A DNA stretch of 64,000 nt, taken from positions 1 to 64,000 of the forward strand of contig NZ_JAHWFK010000025.1 in NCBI RefSeq assembly GCF_019710575.1, in the 5' to 3' direction. Positions 1 through 7,958 of this stretch are shown here, in pieces (within the stretch, counting starts at the first letter, position 1; the number at the start of each line of letters is the position of its first letter). Under the pieces are notes generated by a model. That model worked only from the letters and a program-made list of their open reading frames with translations, was not told the origin of the DNA and searched no databases. The position numbers and the translations under genes were made by a program. The stretch comes from Paractinoplanes polyasparticus (lineage in GTDB: Bacteria > Actinomycetota > Actinomycetes > Mycobacteriales > Micromonosporaceae).

Positions 1-150
1 GGCTGTCGTCGGCCGGGCTGTCGTCGGCCGGGCTGTCGTCGGCCGGGCTGTCGTCGGCCGGGCTGTCGTCGGCCGGGCTGTCGTCGGCCGGGGTCTCGTC
101 CGCCGGGGTCTCGTCCGCCGGGGTCTCGTCCGCCGGGGTCTCGTCCGCCG
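1..150. repeat. 15-bp tandem repeats, two variants
   Basis: Six copies of GGCTGTCGTCGGCCG (1-90) are followed by four copies of GGGTCTCGTCCGCCG (91-150). They are in frame on the minus strand and encode PADDS and PADET. Within each block the copies are identical, which points to recent expansion by slippage or recombination; the array continues off the left edge. Confidence 0.97.
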
Positions 151-430
151 TGCCCGCCGGGGTGGCGTCGTCGCCGGGGGCCTCGTCCGCCGGGGCGGCG
201 GTGACCGGGTGCCAAATGTCGGCAGGCTTGCGGTTGCCGTTGGCCGGGCCGGGGGTGCGGGTGGCGGTGCCAGCGGCCTCCATCGCGGCGAGGGCCTTCG
301 CGACCGATGACGGGCTCACGCCCGCCGCCTCGGACAGTGCGCGAGTGGTGATGCCGTCGGCGTGGGCGGTCAGGGCGGCGGCGACGGTCTCGGCGGCGGT
401 CGGGGCGGCGGTGGTGGTCGTGGTGGTCAT
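1..430 (-). CDS. Winged-helix protein with C-terminal PADET/PADDS repeats (3' end off window)
   Basis: It starts at ATG 430 with a GGAGG Shine-Dalgarno 8 bases upstream and stays open to base 1, so at least 143 codons are present and the C-terminus is missing. Residues about 8-65 read as a small winged helix-turn-helix (a helix ending LTAHADGITTRALSEAAGVS, then SSVAKALAAMEAAGTATR), as in DNA-binding regulators of mobile elements. After a short linker come four PADET units and at least six PADDS units, a very acidic, probably disordered tail. It is the leftmost visible gene of the leftward gene series. A regulatory or DNA-mimic role is inference; the family was not identified. Confidence 0.75.
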   Translation of the reverse strand, partial: MTTTTTTAAPTAAETVAAALTAHADGITTRALSEAAGVSPSSVAKALAAMEAAGTATRTPGPANGNRKPADIWHPVTAAPADEAPGDDATPAGTADETPADETPADETPADETPADDSPADDSPADDSPADDSPADDSPADDS

Positions 431-731
431 GGCTGAATACCTCCGGTAATGGGGTTGGTAATGGCGTTCCGCGTTATGCGGTGCGCTTTTGTTTGGCGGT
501 TCTGGTAGGGCAGTTGTTGTTGCCCACGTCCATGGACCCTCTGCACGCGGTCATTGTCAACCCGCATTTCCAAGACTCTTTCCGGCGGCCGTTCCGGGAA
601 CCCGTTTCGCCTCGTCGCGCCGTGCGCCTATCGGCCCGGTATCGCGTTTAACGGCATTGTGCGGGCCGCTCGTCGGCTTTCTGGCCGCGCCGGTGTATCC
701 GGTAGGGGCGAACGGTTAGCGGGCGTGTCGG
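431..731. other. Intergenic region between two leftward genes
   Basis: About 300 bp without a convincing gene. It should hold the promoter of the repeat-tailed winged-helix gene (SD GGAGG just upstream of 430). A small hairpin, GGGCA with an 8-nt loop and TGCCC, sits near 508-525. Short open frames here show no SD and no recognisable sequence. Confidence 0.5.
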
Positions 732-1130
732 TCAGTGGGTGGCGGCGGTGATCATGGCGGTGATGCTGTCGATCATGGCGTCCCACCGGTCGGCGCGTAG
801 CGGCTCGGTCGGGACTCCGGGGAGTTGGATGTGGTGGGTTGCCCCGGTGCGGTCGGCGGCGAACACGACGCGCTCACCAGGCAGGATGACCGCGTATCCG
901 GCCACGTCGGCGGTGAACATGGCCGGGTGCCGGGCGATCAGCCGGGCCATTCCCGCCATCGCGGCGGGGATGCTGTCGGCGGTCGTGACGCCGCCGGGCA
1001 ACGTTTCCGGGCGGGCGGTCACCGTGTCACCGGCGGCGGTCAGGGTGGCCAGCGTAGGACCGTCACAGCGGGCCGCGAGCCCGGTCACGGCGGCGGCAAT
1101 GGATTCGGTACGCAATACCGGGGCGGTCAT
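732..1130 (-). CDS. Hypothetical protein of the conjugative element
   Basis: A 132-residue protein starting at ATG 1130 with a GGAAGG Shine-Dalgarno. No family was recognised. It is Ala/Thr-rich with alternating hydrophobic stretches (around 65-110, for example AGYAVILPGERVVFAADRTG) that look like a small beta-sheet domain; there is no signal peptide and no membrane segment. It is separated from the transfer operon by a palindrome-rich gap of 138 bp and so may be transcribed from its own promoter. Coding status rests on the SD and actinobacterial codon use. Confidence 0.6.
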   Translation of the reverse strand: MTAPVLRTESIAAAVTGLAARCDGPTLATLTAAGDTVTARPETLPGGVTTADSIPAAMAGMARLIARHPAMFTADVAGYAVILPGERVVFAADRTGATHHIQLPGVPTEPLRADRWDAMIDSITAMITAATH

Positions 1131-1268
1131 GTCGTTTCCTTCCCGTGGCGAATTGCTTACCTATTCATGGACGCTCTATCGCACGGTGAAGTCAAGTCGA
1201 CGTATTGAGCTCAATGTCACTTCACCGCCCCCGGCCGGCGGAGCTCGACTTCATAGGAATGTCAAGCG
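1131..1268. promoter_or_regulatory. Cluster of inverted repeats downstream of the transfer operon
   Basis: Three nested or overlapping symmetries are visible: GGTGAAGT (1185-1192) with ACTTCACC (1219-1226); a perfect 12-bp palindrome ATTGAGCTCAAT (1204-1215); and GAAGTC (1189-1194) with GACTTC (1247-1252). A TTGACT box lies on the minus strand near 1190-1200, pointing at the gene ending at 732. The region is locally less GC-rich than its neighbours. It may be an operator or promoter for that gene, or the operon terminator. Confidence 0.5.
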
Positions 1269-2300
1269 TCAGCTCGGCACGATGCGACGTATTGCCGCTA
1301 TCTGATTTATCCACGACGACAGTTTGCTGATCTTCACCACGTCACCGGTTTTCGGAGCTTGCACAATGAGGCCCGCACCGAGGTACATGCCGACGTGACC
1401 GGGGTCGGCGCGGGTGCCGCCGCCACCGGGGATCAAGATCAGGTCTCCGGGGTGAAGGTCGGCGGGGCCGGGCACGGCGGCACCCGCGTGGACCTGATCG
1501 GCGGTGGTGCGCGGGATGCGGATTCCGGCGGCCCGGTAGGCCTGTTGCATCAGCGAGGAGCAGTCGCACTGGTGCCGGGGTATGCCGGAGTGTGCGGCGG
1601 TGCAGTCCCCGCCGAAGGTGTACGGGGTGCCGAGCTGTGCGAGCGCCCACCCGATCGCGGTCACCGCCGGCGGCGGCGTGCCCGCCGGAAGGGTGAATCC
1701 GGGCGGCAGGCTGGCGGCGGCCTCGGGCGGGAGGTTGTCGCCGCCGTCGCACACCACGCCGCCGGTGTAGGCGGCGACGATGGCGGCGGCACGCGTCTCG
1801 TGTTTCGCGTAGGCGTCCGGGTACCCCGAGCGTTGTACCGCTTGCGCCGCGTCGGTCAGCGGCAGGCTCTGCCACCGGGGCACCTGTCGCAACCGCTGAT
1901 AGAACGAGGTGGTCGCGTGTCCGGGGTTCATGATCTCGGCCGGGGTGCCCCACCCTTGCGACGGGCGTTGTTGGAACAGCCCGAGCGAGTCGTGGTCGTT
2001 GTCCGCCCCGAGGTTGCCGAGGTTGACCAGACGCGACTCTTGCCACGAGGTCGCGACGGCGATCACCCACCCGCGCGGCGGGATGCTCATCCGTTGACCG
2101 ACTCCGATGATCACCGCCGCGTTGCCCGCCTGTTCGGCGGTCAGCCCGGCCGGGATGGTGCCCGGGGTGGTGACGATGGCAGTACAGGCGTAGGCGGCCC
2201 CGCCGCCGAACAGCGCGGACATGGCCCCGGCCCCGGCGGCGACGATGACCACGAGCAGTAGTACGAGGCCGCCGAGCGCCCACGAGATCACCCGTCCCAT
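1269..2300 (-). CDS. Bifunctional peptidoglycan hydrolase (lysozyme-like plus NlpC/P60)
   Basis: Its likely job is to open the cell wall for the conjugation channel, like the wall hydrolases of other Gram-positive elements. Of 343 residues, about 5-30 form a membrane anchor. Residues about 52-180 are a lysozyme-like domain with catalytic-type Glu88 in TSWQESRL and the loop SLGLFQQRPSQGWG. The C-terminal third is an NlpC/P60 (C40) domain with the Cys motif QCDCSSLMQQAYR and the His motif GHVGMYLG. The start at ATG 2300 is preceded by GGACGG and overlaps the upstream gene by 13 bp; a start 22 codons earlier is possible but would overlap by 79 bp. It is the last gene of the overlapping transfer operon. 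Confidence 0.88.
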   Translation of the reverse strand: MGRVISWALGGLVLLLVVIVAAGAGAMSALFGGGAAYACTAIVTTPGTIPAGLTAEQAGNAAVIIGVGQRMSIPPRGWVIAVATSWQESRLVNLGNLGADNDHDSLGLFQQRPSQGWGTPAEIMNPGHATTSFYQRLRQVPRWQSLPLTDAAQAVQRSGYPDAYAKHETRAAAIVAAYTGGVVCDGGDNLPPEAAASLPPGFTLPAGTPPPAVTAIGWALAQLGTPYTFGGDCTAAHSGIPRHQCDCSSLMQQAYRAAGIRIPRTTADQVHAGAAVPGPADLHPGDLILIPGGGGTRADPGHVGMYLGAGLIVQAPKTGDVVKISKLSSWINQIAAIRRIVPS

Positions 2301-3175
2301 GCCGCACCGTCCGGGATGGTCAGCTCGGCCAGGCTGACCCGGCCCGGTTGTCTGGCGACCCGCCACACCGGACCCGCCGGGCCGCCGGTGTCGGCCGCTA
2401 CGGCGGTCGCCACGGTCACCCCGCCGGGCACCCCGGCGCGGGTGAGGTAGGCGTGGAAGTTCAGCTCACGGGCGGCGGTGGAGAACCAGAACAGCACCGG
2501 ATAGGCGCGCGACGGTGGGAGCGCGGCGTAGCCGCCGAGCTTGCCGACGACCCGGGACAGGGTTTCGGTGCCGAGGTCGGTCTCCAGCCAGAACGGCGCC
2601 GGGTGTCCGCCGTCGATCCACACTCCGTGCCCGTCGGGGCGTACCACCGTGCCGACCGCCTCCCGGCACGCGGTCTCGTTCCACCAGCGCGCCAACCGGG
2701 TTGCCGGGTCGGTGCGGGCGTGCGCGCTGAGCGCGACGAAAAACCCGTTGGTGGTGATGAGGTGCGTGAGTGTCGGAGACAGGGCCAGTCGGGCGGTGGC
2801 GTCGCGTACGGCGGACGGGCGGGGCAGCGGGTCACCGTTTCCGGCCGCGACGATTGCCGCGCCGACGGGGCCGAGGGTCCACCTCCAGGCTTGCGAGCCG
2901 GGCCGTTGGTAGTGGCGGAACCGGTCGAGGATGTCGCGCTCGAGCAGGGTGTTGAGCCGGTTGCGGGCTCGACCGGCGGAACCGAAGGTGAGATCGACGA
3001 GCTGGTCGGTGGTGAAGGTCTTGTGCTGGTCGAGCAGGTTGAGCAGGAACCGGTCTCGGGGGGTGAGTCTGGTCAGTTCGCCGGCCACGACGGACGCCGT
3101 CAGGCGAGCACCGTTAGGGGCAGAAGCATGAAGGCTAGAAGGAGTGATATCTCTTATCAGTCGGTTCCGGTCCAC
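2288..3175 (-). CDS. Replication-relaxation family protein
   Basis: A 295-residue protein of the replication-relaxation type found in actinobacterial plasmids and integrative elements. The N-terminal third is a winged-helix-like region (LTPRDRFLLNLLDQHKTFTT, DQLVDLTFGSAGRARNRLNTL); the rest is the typical alpha/beta segment with WLETDLGTETLSRVVGKL. The start is GTG 3175 with a strong GAGGAGG 4 bases upstream, and it overlaps the coupling ATPase gene by 19 bp. By name and context it is thought to act on element DNA during replication or transfer, but the biochemical role is not established. No relaxase with an HUH motif was seen nearby, so it is a candidate accessory relaxosome protein. Confidence 0.82.
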   Translation of the reverse strand: MDRNRLIRDITPSSLHASAPNGARLTASVVAGELTRLTPRDRFLLNLLDQHKTFTTDQLVDLTFGSAGRARNRLNTLLERDILDRFRHYQRPGSQAWRWTLGPVGAAIVAAGNGDPLPRPSAVRDATARLALSPTLTHLITTNGFFVALSAHARTDPATRLARWWNETACREAVGTVVRPDGHGVWIDGGHPAPFWLETDLGTETLSRVVGKLGGYAALPPSRAYPVLFWFSTAARELNFHAYLTRAGVPGGVTVATAVAADTGGPAGPVWRVARQPGRVSLAELTIPDGAAWDG

Positions 3176-4761
3176 CAGTCCTCCTCAACGCCGTTGACCT
3201 GCGGGTATGAGCTGTCATAGGGGGCGTTTTCCAACGAGTCCTCGGACTCGTTGGAAAACTCGTTGGATTGCTCGTTGGACGGCTCATGAGGGGTCTCGTT
3301 GGACCGCACGCCATGAACAGCGAAGGTGTTACGACCGACCAACGGCTGTACAGGAACCTGCACTGAACGCTGCGGTTCGGTGCTCGCCGGGACCGTCGCC
3401 GTTGCGCCGAGCAGGTTCCTGCGGTCCTCGTGCGACAGACCGGTGTGCTCGCGTGCCGCTTGCCGCAGCACCGTGGAACGGCCCTTGATCGGTGGCCGAG
3501 GCGGCTCGGTGTCCGCGGTGACCGGAGGCACCACCCGGCCGGCGGCCACCGGCCGCAGCACGACCTCGTAGCCGCCGAGCCGGATCAGGTCCCCGTCGTC
3601 TAGATACGGGCGTAGGTGGCGGGCCTGGTCGACGGCGTCGCGCGGGGCGAGGGCGAAGTACACCTTGTTGCGGGCGTTGGCATCGATCGCTTCGACCATG
3701 TCGCCGGACAACTGGCCCAGGTACTGATGCGCCAGGACGAACGAGGTGTGCAGGCCGCGGGCCTCGGCGAGGGCGTCATCGATACCGATGGGCAGGTGCA
3801 GGAAGTTGTGACACTCGTCGAGCACGACCATCGCGTCCGGGCGATCGTGTTCGGGGATGCGAGCGCGTGCGGTGGTCGCCTGCCACAACCCCGCCAGGAG
3901 CAACGAGCCGATTAGCCGGGTGCCGTCCTCACCGATGACCCCCTTGGGCAGCCGGGCCAGCAGTAGCCCGCCGTCGAGGATGTCGGCGAAGGAGAACGTG
4001 GTGGCCGCCACCCCGAACAGCGACGTCGCCATCGGATGCGCCAACACCAGCCGCAGCCTCGACAGCAGCGGCGCGGTCAGCCCGGCCCGTTGCCCGGCCG
4101 AGAGGCCGTCGAAGCCTTCCCAGAACTCGCCGAGGGTGTTGCCCTCCCACGCCTTCAGCGTGTTGGTGACCGTCGTGACCCGTTCGGCCCGCCACCGGGT
4201 GTCCGACAGCAGCCGCGGCAACTGCGCCAGGGTCGAACCTTCGAGGTGGGCCAGGGTGAGCAGGGCGTGGTAGCAGATGTCGGCGGTGCGATGCCCCCAC
4301 CAGCGCGCCCACACCTTCGCCATGACGGCCGTCAGGTTCGCGGCCACGTCGTGCGGCGTGCCGCCGTGCACGGCCGGGTCGAGCAGGTTGATCACCGGGG
4401 GTGCGTGCCGCTCGTCCGGGTCGATCAGCACCAGGCGGCCACCGGCGGACTTGGGGAGCCGGTCGAGCAGGTCCCGGATCAGGTCGCCTTTGGCCGGGTC
4501 GAACGCGGCGACACCGCGTCCGGCCTCGACATCGTCGAGGATCATGTTCATCAGCAGGGTGGTCTTGCCAGTACCGGTCGGACCGAGCGCGTGCACGTGG
4601 TACCGGCAGTCGGTCAGCGAAATCCCGATCCTCGTGCGCGGGCCGGCGTTCGCGACACCGATCACCTTCCCGCCCAAACCGTGCCGCTGATCGACCGGAA
4701 CAAGGTTGAGTCGGCCCTCCGGGCGGGAGTTCGACGCGGCACGCGGGTCGGTGGTGGTCAC
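3157..4761 (-). CDS. Coupling-type conjugation ATPase (VirD4/TraD-like)
   Basis: A hexameric-ATPase-type protein expected to bring element DNA to the secretion channel. Of 534 residues, Walker A is GPTGTGKTTLL near residue 60-70 and Walker B is MVVLDECHNF near 315; LAHQYLGQLS downstream resembles the sensor region of the TraD/VirD4/HerA group. Unlike classical VirD4 it has no N-terminal membrane helices; the gene just upstream encodes a membrane protein that may supply them. The C-terminal 60 residues are hydrophilic with SNE repeats. The GTG 4761 start overlaps the upstream stop as GTGA and has GGAG 6 bases away; a TTG at 4773 is less likely. Confidence 0.85.
   Translation of the reverse strand: MTTTDPRAASNSRPEGRLNLVPVDQRHGLGGKVIGVANAGPRTRIGISLTDCRYHVHALGPTGTGKTTLLMNMILDDVEAGRGVAAFDPAKGDLIRDLLDRLPKSAGGRLVLIDPDERHAPPVINLLDPAVHGGTPHDVAANLTAVMAKVWARWWGHRTADICYHALLTLAHLEGSTLAQLPRLLSDTRWRAERVTTVTNTLKAWEGNTLGEFWEGFDGLSAGQRAGLTAPLLSRLRLVLAHPMATSLFGVAATTFSFADILDGGLLLARLPKGVIGEDGTRLIGSLLLAGLWQATTARARIPEHDRPDAMVVLDECHNFLHLPIGIDDALAEARGLHTSFVLAHQYLGQLSGDMVEAIDANARNKVYFALAPRDAVDQARHLRPYLDDGDLIRLGGYEVVLRPVAAGRVVPPVTADTEPPRPPIKGRSTVLRQAAREHTGLSHEDRRNLLGATATVPASTEPQRSVQVPVQPLVGRNTFAVHGVRSNETPHEPSNEQSNEFSNESEDSLENAPYDSSYPQVNGVEEDWWTGTD
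3225..3302. repeat. 34-bp perfect palindrome plus 12-bp-phased direct repeats inside a coding sequence
   Basis: GTTTTCCAACGAGTCC (3225-3240) and GGACTCGTTGGAAAAC (3243-3258) are perfect 16-bp arms around a 2-bp centre. CTCGTTGGA recurs at 3246, 3258, 3270 and 3294, all on a 12-bp period. The repeats encode SNE-x units at the C-terminus of the coupling ATPase. The palindrome symmetry is not required by the protein repeat. Confidence 0.97.
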
Positions 4762-6176
4762 GGGGCGCTCCAAGGAGTCGGTGGGTCATCGTCGGTGCTC
4801 GGCGGCTCGTTGCTGTCGGGCTTCGGCGAGGTGGAGCGGCTGGAGGCGGGCCCGGCGCGGAAGACGTCGCGGCCCCCGGGGCGGCGCCGGGACGCGGCGG
4901 CGGGTAGGCCGTGGGCGGCCGGTTCGGCGGGCAGCCCGGCCAGGGCGGCGGCTTCACCGACAGCGGCGAGACTCATCCGGGCCTCGGGCACCCACCGCTG
5001 TGCCGCCGCGCTGGGACCGCCTCGAAGGCGCCGGCGGGTAAAGTGGGCCGACAGCAGCCCGTATCCGCTCGTGATGTCCGCGGCGGCGGCCAGCGCGGCG
5101 GCCTTGGTCGGCCCGGTGCCGGTGGCGTACACCGCGACCAGTAGGTGCGGGGCGGCGGCGAGTTTCCCGCGCGCCTGCCGCGCCAGGTCCGCCATATACG
5201 GATCTGCCGGGCCGGTACGCCGCCGCGAACTACTCGACGGACCGGGTGTGACCAGGCTGAGCACGCCGAGGATCAGCGCGCGGAGCCCGTCAGCGACCAG
5301 ACCGGCGGCGCGGGCGGTGCCCCAGGCTTTGCGGGCGTGTTCCGGGTGGGTGGTGGCGCGGCGCAGCATCCGCAGCCGGTGCGCGGGGGCGCGGCTGATG
5401 TGGACTTGCAGCAGGCCACCGCCGGTGCGCCCGGCCGAGGCGAGCCCGTCGAACACCGCCCGCAGCCGGTCCTCGTCGGGCGGGGCGCTCTCCCAATGGC
5501 GGGAGTTGGCGGTGGAGGTGTCCTCGACCAGGGGAAGCCAGTCCGGCTGGGTCGGGCGCACCATCAGCGTGGCCGTTGTCCCGCCGGGGGAGATGCGGGG
5601 CGGCCGGGCCTGCTCGGCGCGGACGCCGGGCCAGCCCCGCTGCAGCATCCGCAGCACAGCGGTCGGGTTGACCCCCGGCGGTAACCACAGCCCGGCGCGC
5701 ATCCCGTGCGGGTCCGCCTCGACTTCCCACACGATGCGCGGCGGGCGCAGCGCCCACCGGCCCGGCGCGGGCAACGCCGTGGCCAGGAGCCGCCAGAGGC
5801 CGACGGTCGCGGCCGGGGTGGCGGTGACCGGCGGCACGATCTGCAACCAGCGGGCCTGCGCGGCGTGCTGGCGCCACACCCGCCGCCGCCAAAACCGCCC
5901 CACCAGAACGAGTCCAACAAGGACAACCAGACCGGCAAGCAGCAGCGGCCACCGGTCACGGACCTGCTCCCAGACGGCGCCGGGGGCCTTGCGGCCCCAG
6001 GTGCCGCAGGCCATCTCACCGAACACGGAGTCGGGGATACCGTCACGGCCGGGCACACACCCAGACGGGGACGACGGTGGCGACGGGGACGGGGACGGGG
6101 ACGGCGGTGTCAGCAGCGCGGACGAGACCGTGAACAGCGGCGACGAGGCATTGAACAACAGGACGAAAATGGCCAT
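4758..6176 (-). CDS. Membrane-anchored conjugation protein upstream of the coupling ATPase
   Basis: 472 residues. An N-terminal hydrophobic segment (1-22) is followed by a Pro/Ser linker, a clear transmembrane helix at about 77-95 (PLLLAGLVVLVGLVLVG), a basic stretch, and a soluble alpha/beta body. This layout recurs beside VirD4-like genes in actinobacterial elements, sometimes under the doubtful name type VI secretion protein. Its position suggests it provides the membrane and N-terminal part of a split coupling protein; that is inference. ATG 6176 is preceded by GGGGG, and the stop overlaps the next gene as GTGA. The tail is Pro/Ser/Asp-rich. Confidence 0.75.
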   Translation of the reverse strand: MAIFVLLFNASSPLFTVSSALLTPPSPSPSPSPPSSPSGCVPGRDGIPDSVFGEMACGTWGRKAPGAVWEQVRDRWPLLLAGLVVLVGLVLVGRFWRRRVWRQHAAQARWLQIVPPVTATPAATVGLWRLLATALPAPGRWALRPPRIVWEVEADPHGMRAGLWLPPGVNPTAVLRMLQRGWPGVRAEQARPPRISPGGTTATLMVRPTQPDWLPLVEDTSTANSRHWESAPPDEDRLRAVFDGLASAGRTGGGLLQVHISRAPAHRLRMLRRATTHPEHARKAWGTARAAGLVADGLRALILGVLSLVTPGPSSSSRRRTGPADPYMADLARQARGKLAAAPHLLVAVYATGTGPTKAAALAAAADITSGYGLLSAHFTRRRLRGGPSAAAQRWVPEARMSLAAVGEAAALAGLPAEPAAHGLPAAASRRRPGGRDVFRAGPASSRSTSPKPDSNEPPSTDDDPPTPWSAP

Positions 6177-6203
6177 GATGGACCCCCGATCGGTCGAGCG
6201 GGA

Positions 6204-7958
6204 TTACTGGCGGGTCGTGGGTGGACCGGTGATGACCAGGTCGTGTTCGACGTCGTCGGCGAGGCTGTGAAACGCCACCCGCGAAGATCCACTAGCGAGG
6301 AGGGCGTCTCCGCGGGCGCAGGACAGCAGGAACGCCTGCTCGCCGTCGGTGAGCCCGAACGCCTCCGTGACCACGTCGATGGCCTGCGGGGCTTGGCGCA
6401 GCAGCACCTGCGTCGACGCGTTCGAGACCACGGCCCGGCCGACATCGGTGCCCAGCACGTCAGCGGCGTCCTGGGTGATCACGGACAGCCCGGTGTTGTA
6501 CTTGCGCGCTGACTTCGACAGGCGGAACAGGAAGTCCGCGCCGAGGCCGGCGCGCAGCATCAGCCACGCCTCATCCACCAACACCAGCCGCCGGGTGGAC
6601 GCCCCGGTGCGGTTCGCCGTGCTGACGGTGCGCCAGATCGCATCCAGGATGAGCAGCGTGCCGACCGGCTTCAGTTCCTCCGGCAGGTCCTTGATCGCGT
6701 AGACGACCAGGTGCCCGTCCGGGGCTGTGGAGGTCGGACCGTCGAACAGCCCCTTGAAGCTGCCGGACACGTACGGGTACAGGCGGGCCGCAAGGACTCG
6801 TCCTGCGTCGTCCGTGTCGTGCAATGCGGTGGCGACGTCGGCCAGCAGCGGCGCGGGCCGCCGCCAGGTACGCGGGTCGGTGGTGATGCCTTTGCTCCGG
6901 TAGGCGGCCAGGACCGCCACGTCCAGGGCGGCGGCTTCCTGCGGTGACACCCCGGCCCCGCCGGTGAGGACCGCGACGAAGGTCTGCAGGAACAGTGCCC
7001 GCCGCACGAGGGCGTCGTCGCCGTCCCCGGCGGACAAGTCCAGGGGGTTGATCCGTACCCCGGGCACGCCGGGCCGGATGATTGTCCCGCCGACCGCCTG
7101 AGCGAGGCGCACGTATTCGTCTTCGGGGTCAATAACGAACGCCTCCACCCCCAGGTAGAGGTTGCGGAGCAGGTCGAGTTTGGCCAGGTAGGACTTCCCT
7201 TCACCGGAGCGGGCGAGGATGACCGAGTTGTAGTTCGACTGCGCCCACCGGTCCCACACCACCACACCGGGTGAGTGCAGGTTGAGGCCGTAGAGCACGC
7301 CCATGCCGGTTTCGGCGGCGGTGGTCGGCAGGTCGGGGCTGGTGAACGGGAACGCGGCCGCGAGGGCGTCGGTGTCGAAGACCCGCTTCATGTTGAGGGC
7401 GTCGAAGGCCAGGGGCAGGCCGGTGATCCAGCCTTGCAACTGCCGCCACGTCGCCGGCGCGACATCGAGCAGCAGCGACGAGGCGAGGGCTTTGACTTCG
7501 GTCAGCCGGTCGGCCAGCTCCGCCACGGTGTCGGCGTGCACGGTCAGGTAAAGGCCGAGGCGGAACAGGCGGGCCTCGCCCCGGGCGACGCGGGAGGCCA
7601 GGTCCGCGGCATCAGCCGCCGCGGCGTCCAACTCCGGGTCATCGAGGCGACCCTTGGTCGCGGTCTGCCGGCGGGACGCCTCGAACCGGCCGCGCTGCTT
7701 ACGCAACCGTTGGGAGGCCACGACCGGGGGAACGGGCTCGATGTGCAGCGACACATCAACCCGTCCCGGATAGGACAGCAGCGGCTCGAGCCAGCCAGGG
7801 CCGACCTCGGCCGGATAGCCGGTCACGGCCAAGGCGGCGCTGTAGTCGTCCCCGACCCGGACGGATCGTCCCCCGACTTCGACGGCGTCGGGGATGCCGG
7901 GGACGACCGTTCCCGTCTCGGAAACGGTGGGCGGACGACGGCGTGACAACAGCTTCAC
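6204..7958 (-). CDS. VirB4-family type IV secretion ATPase
   Basis: The motor ATPase of the mating-pair channel. In 584 residues the N-terminal half is the VirB4/TraC-like domain; Walker A is ARSGEGKSYLAKLDLL near residue 250; Walker B is RRLVLVDEAWLML near 450; SVITQDAADVLG follows. It ends with a basic ATP-sensing region and no extra domain. It is a little shorter than proteobacterial VirB4, as usual in Gram-positive elements. ATG 7958 overlaps the stop of the PrgI-like gene as ATGA, which implies translational coupling. Confidence 0.93.
   Translation of the reverse strand: MKLLSRRRPPTVSETGTVVPGIPDAVEVGGRSVRVGDDYSAALAVTGYPAEVGPGWLEPLLSYPGRVDVSLHIEPVPPVVASQRLRKQRGRFEASRRQTATKGRLDDPELDAAAADAADLASRVARGEARLFRLGLYLTVHADTVAELADRLTEVKALASSLLLDVAPATWRQLQGWITGLPLAFDALNMKRVFDTDALAAAFPFTSPDLPTTAAETGMGVLYGLNLHSPGVVVWDRWAQSNYNSVILARSGEGKSYLAKLDLLRNLYLGVEAFVIDPEDEYVRLAQAVGGTIIRPGVPGVRINPLDLSAGDGDDALVRRALFLQTFVAVLTGGAGVSPQEAAALDVAVLAAYRSKGITTDPRTWRRPAPLLADVATALHDTDDAGRVLAARLYPYVSGSFKGLFDGPTSTAPDGHLVVYAIKDLPEELKPVGTLLILDAIWRTVSTANRTGASTRRLVLVDEAWLMLRAGLGADFLFRLSKSARKYNTGLSVITQDAADVLGTDVGRAVVSNASTQVLLRQAPQAIDVVTEAFGLTDGEQAFLLSCARGDALLASGSSRVAFHSLADDVEHDLVITGPPTTRQ

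Noticed and set aside
4036..6270. A 744-codon open frame on the plus strand
   Set aside because: It lies antisense to the membrane conjugation gene and coupling ATPase, both of which have clear motifs and overlaps. The Arg/Gly-rich composition is a high-GC shadow.
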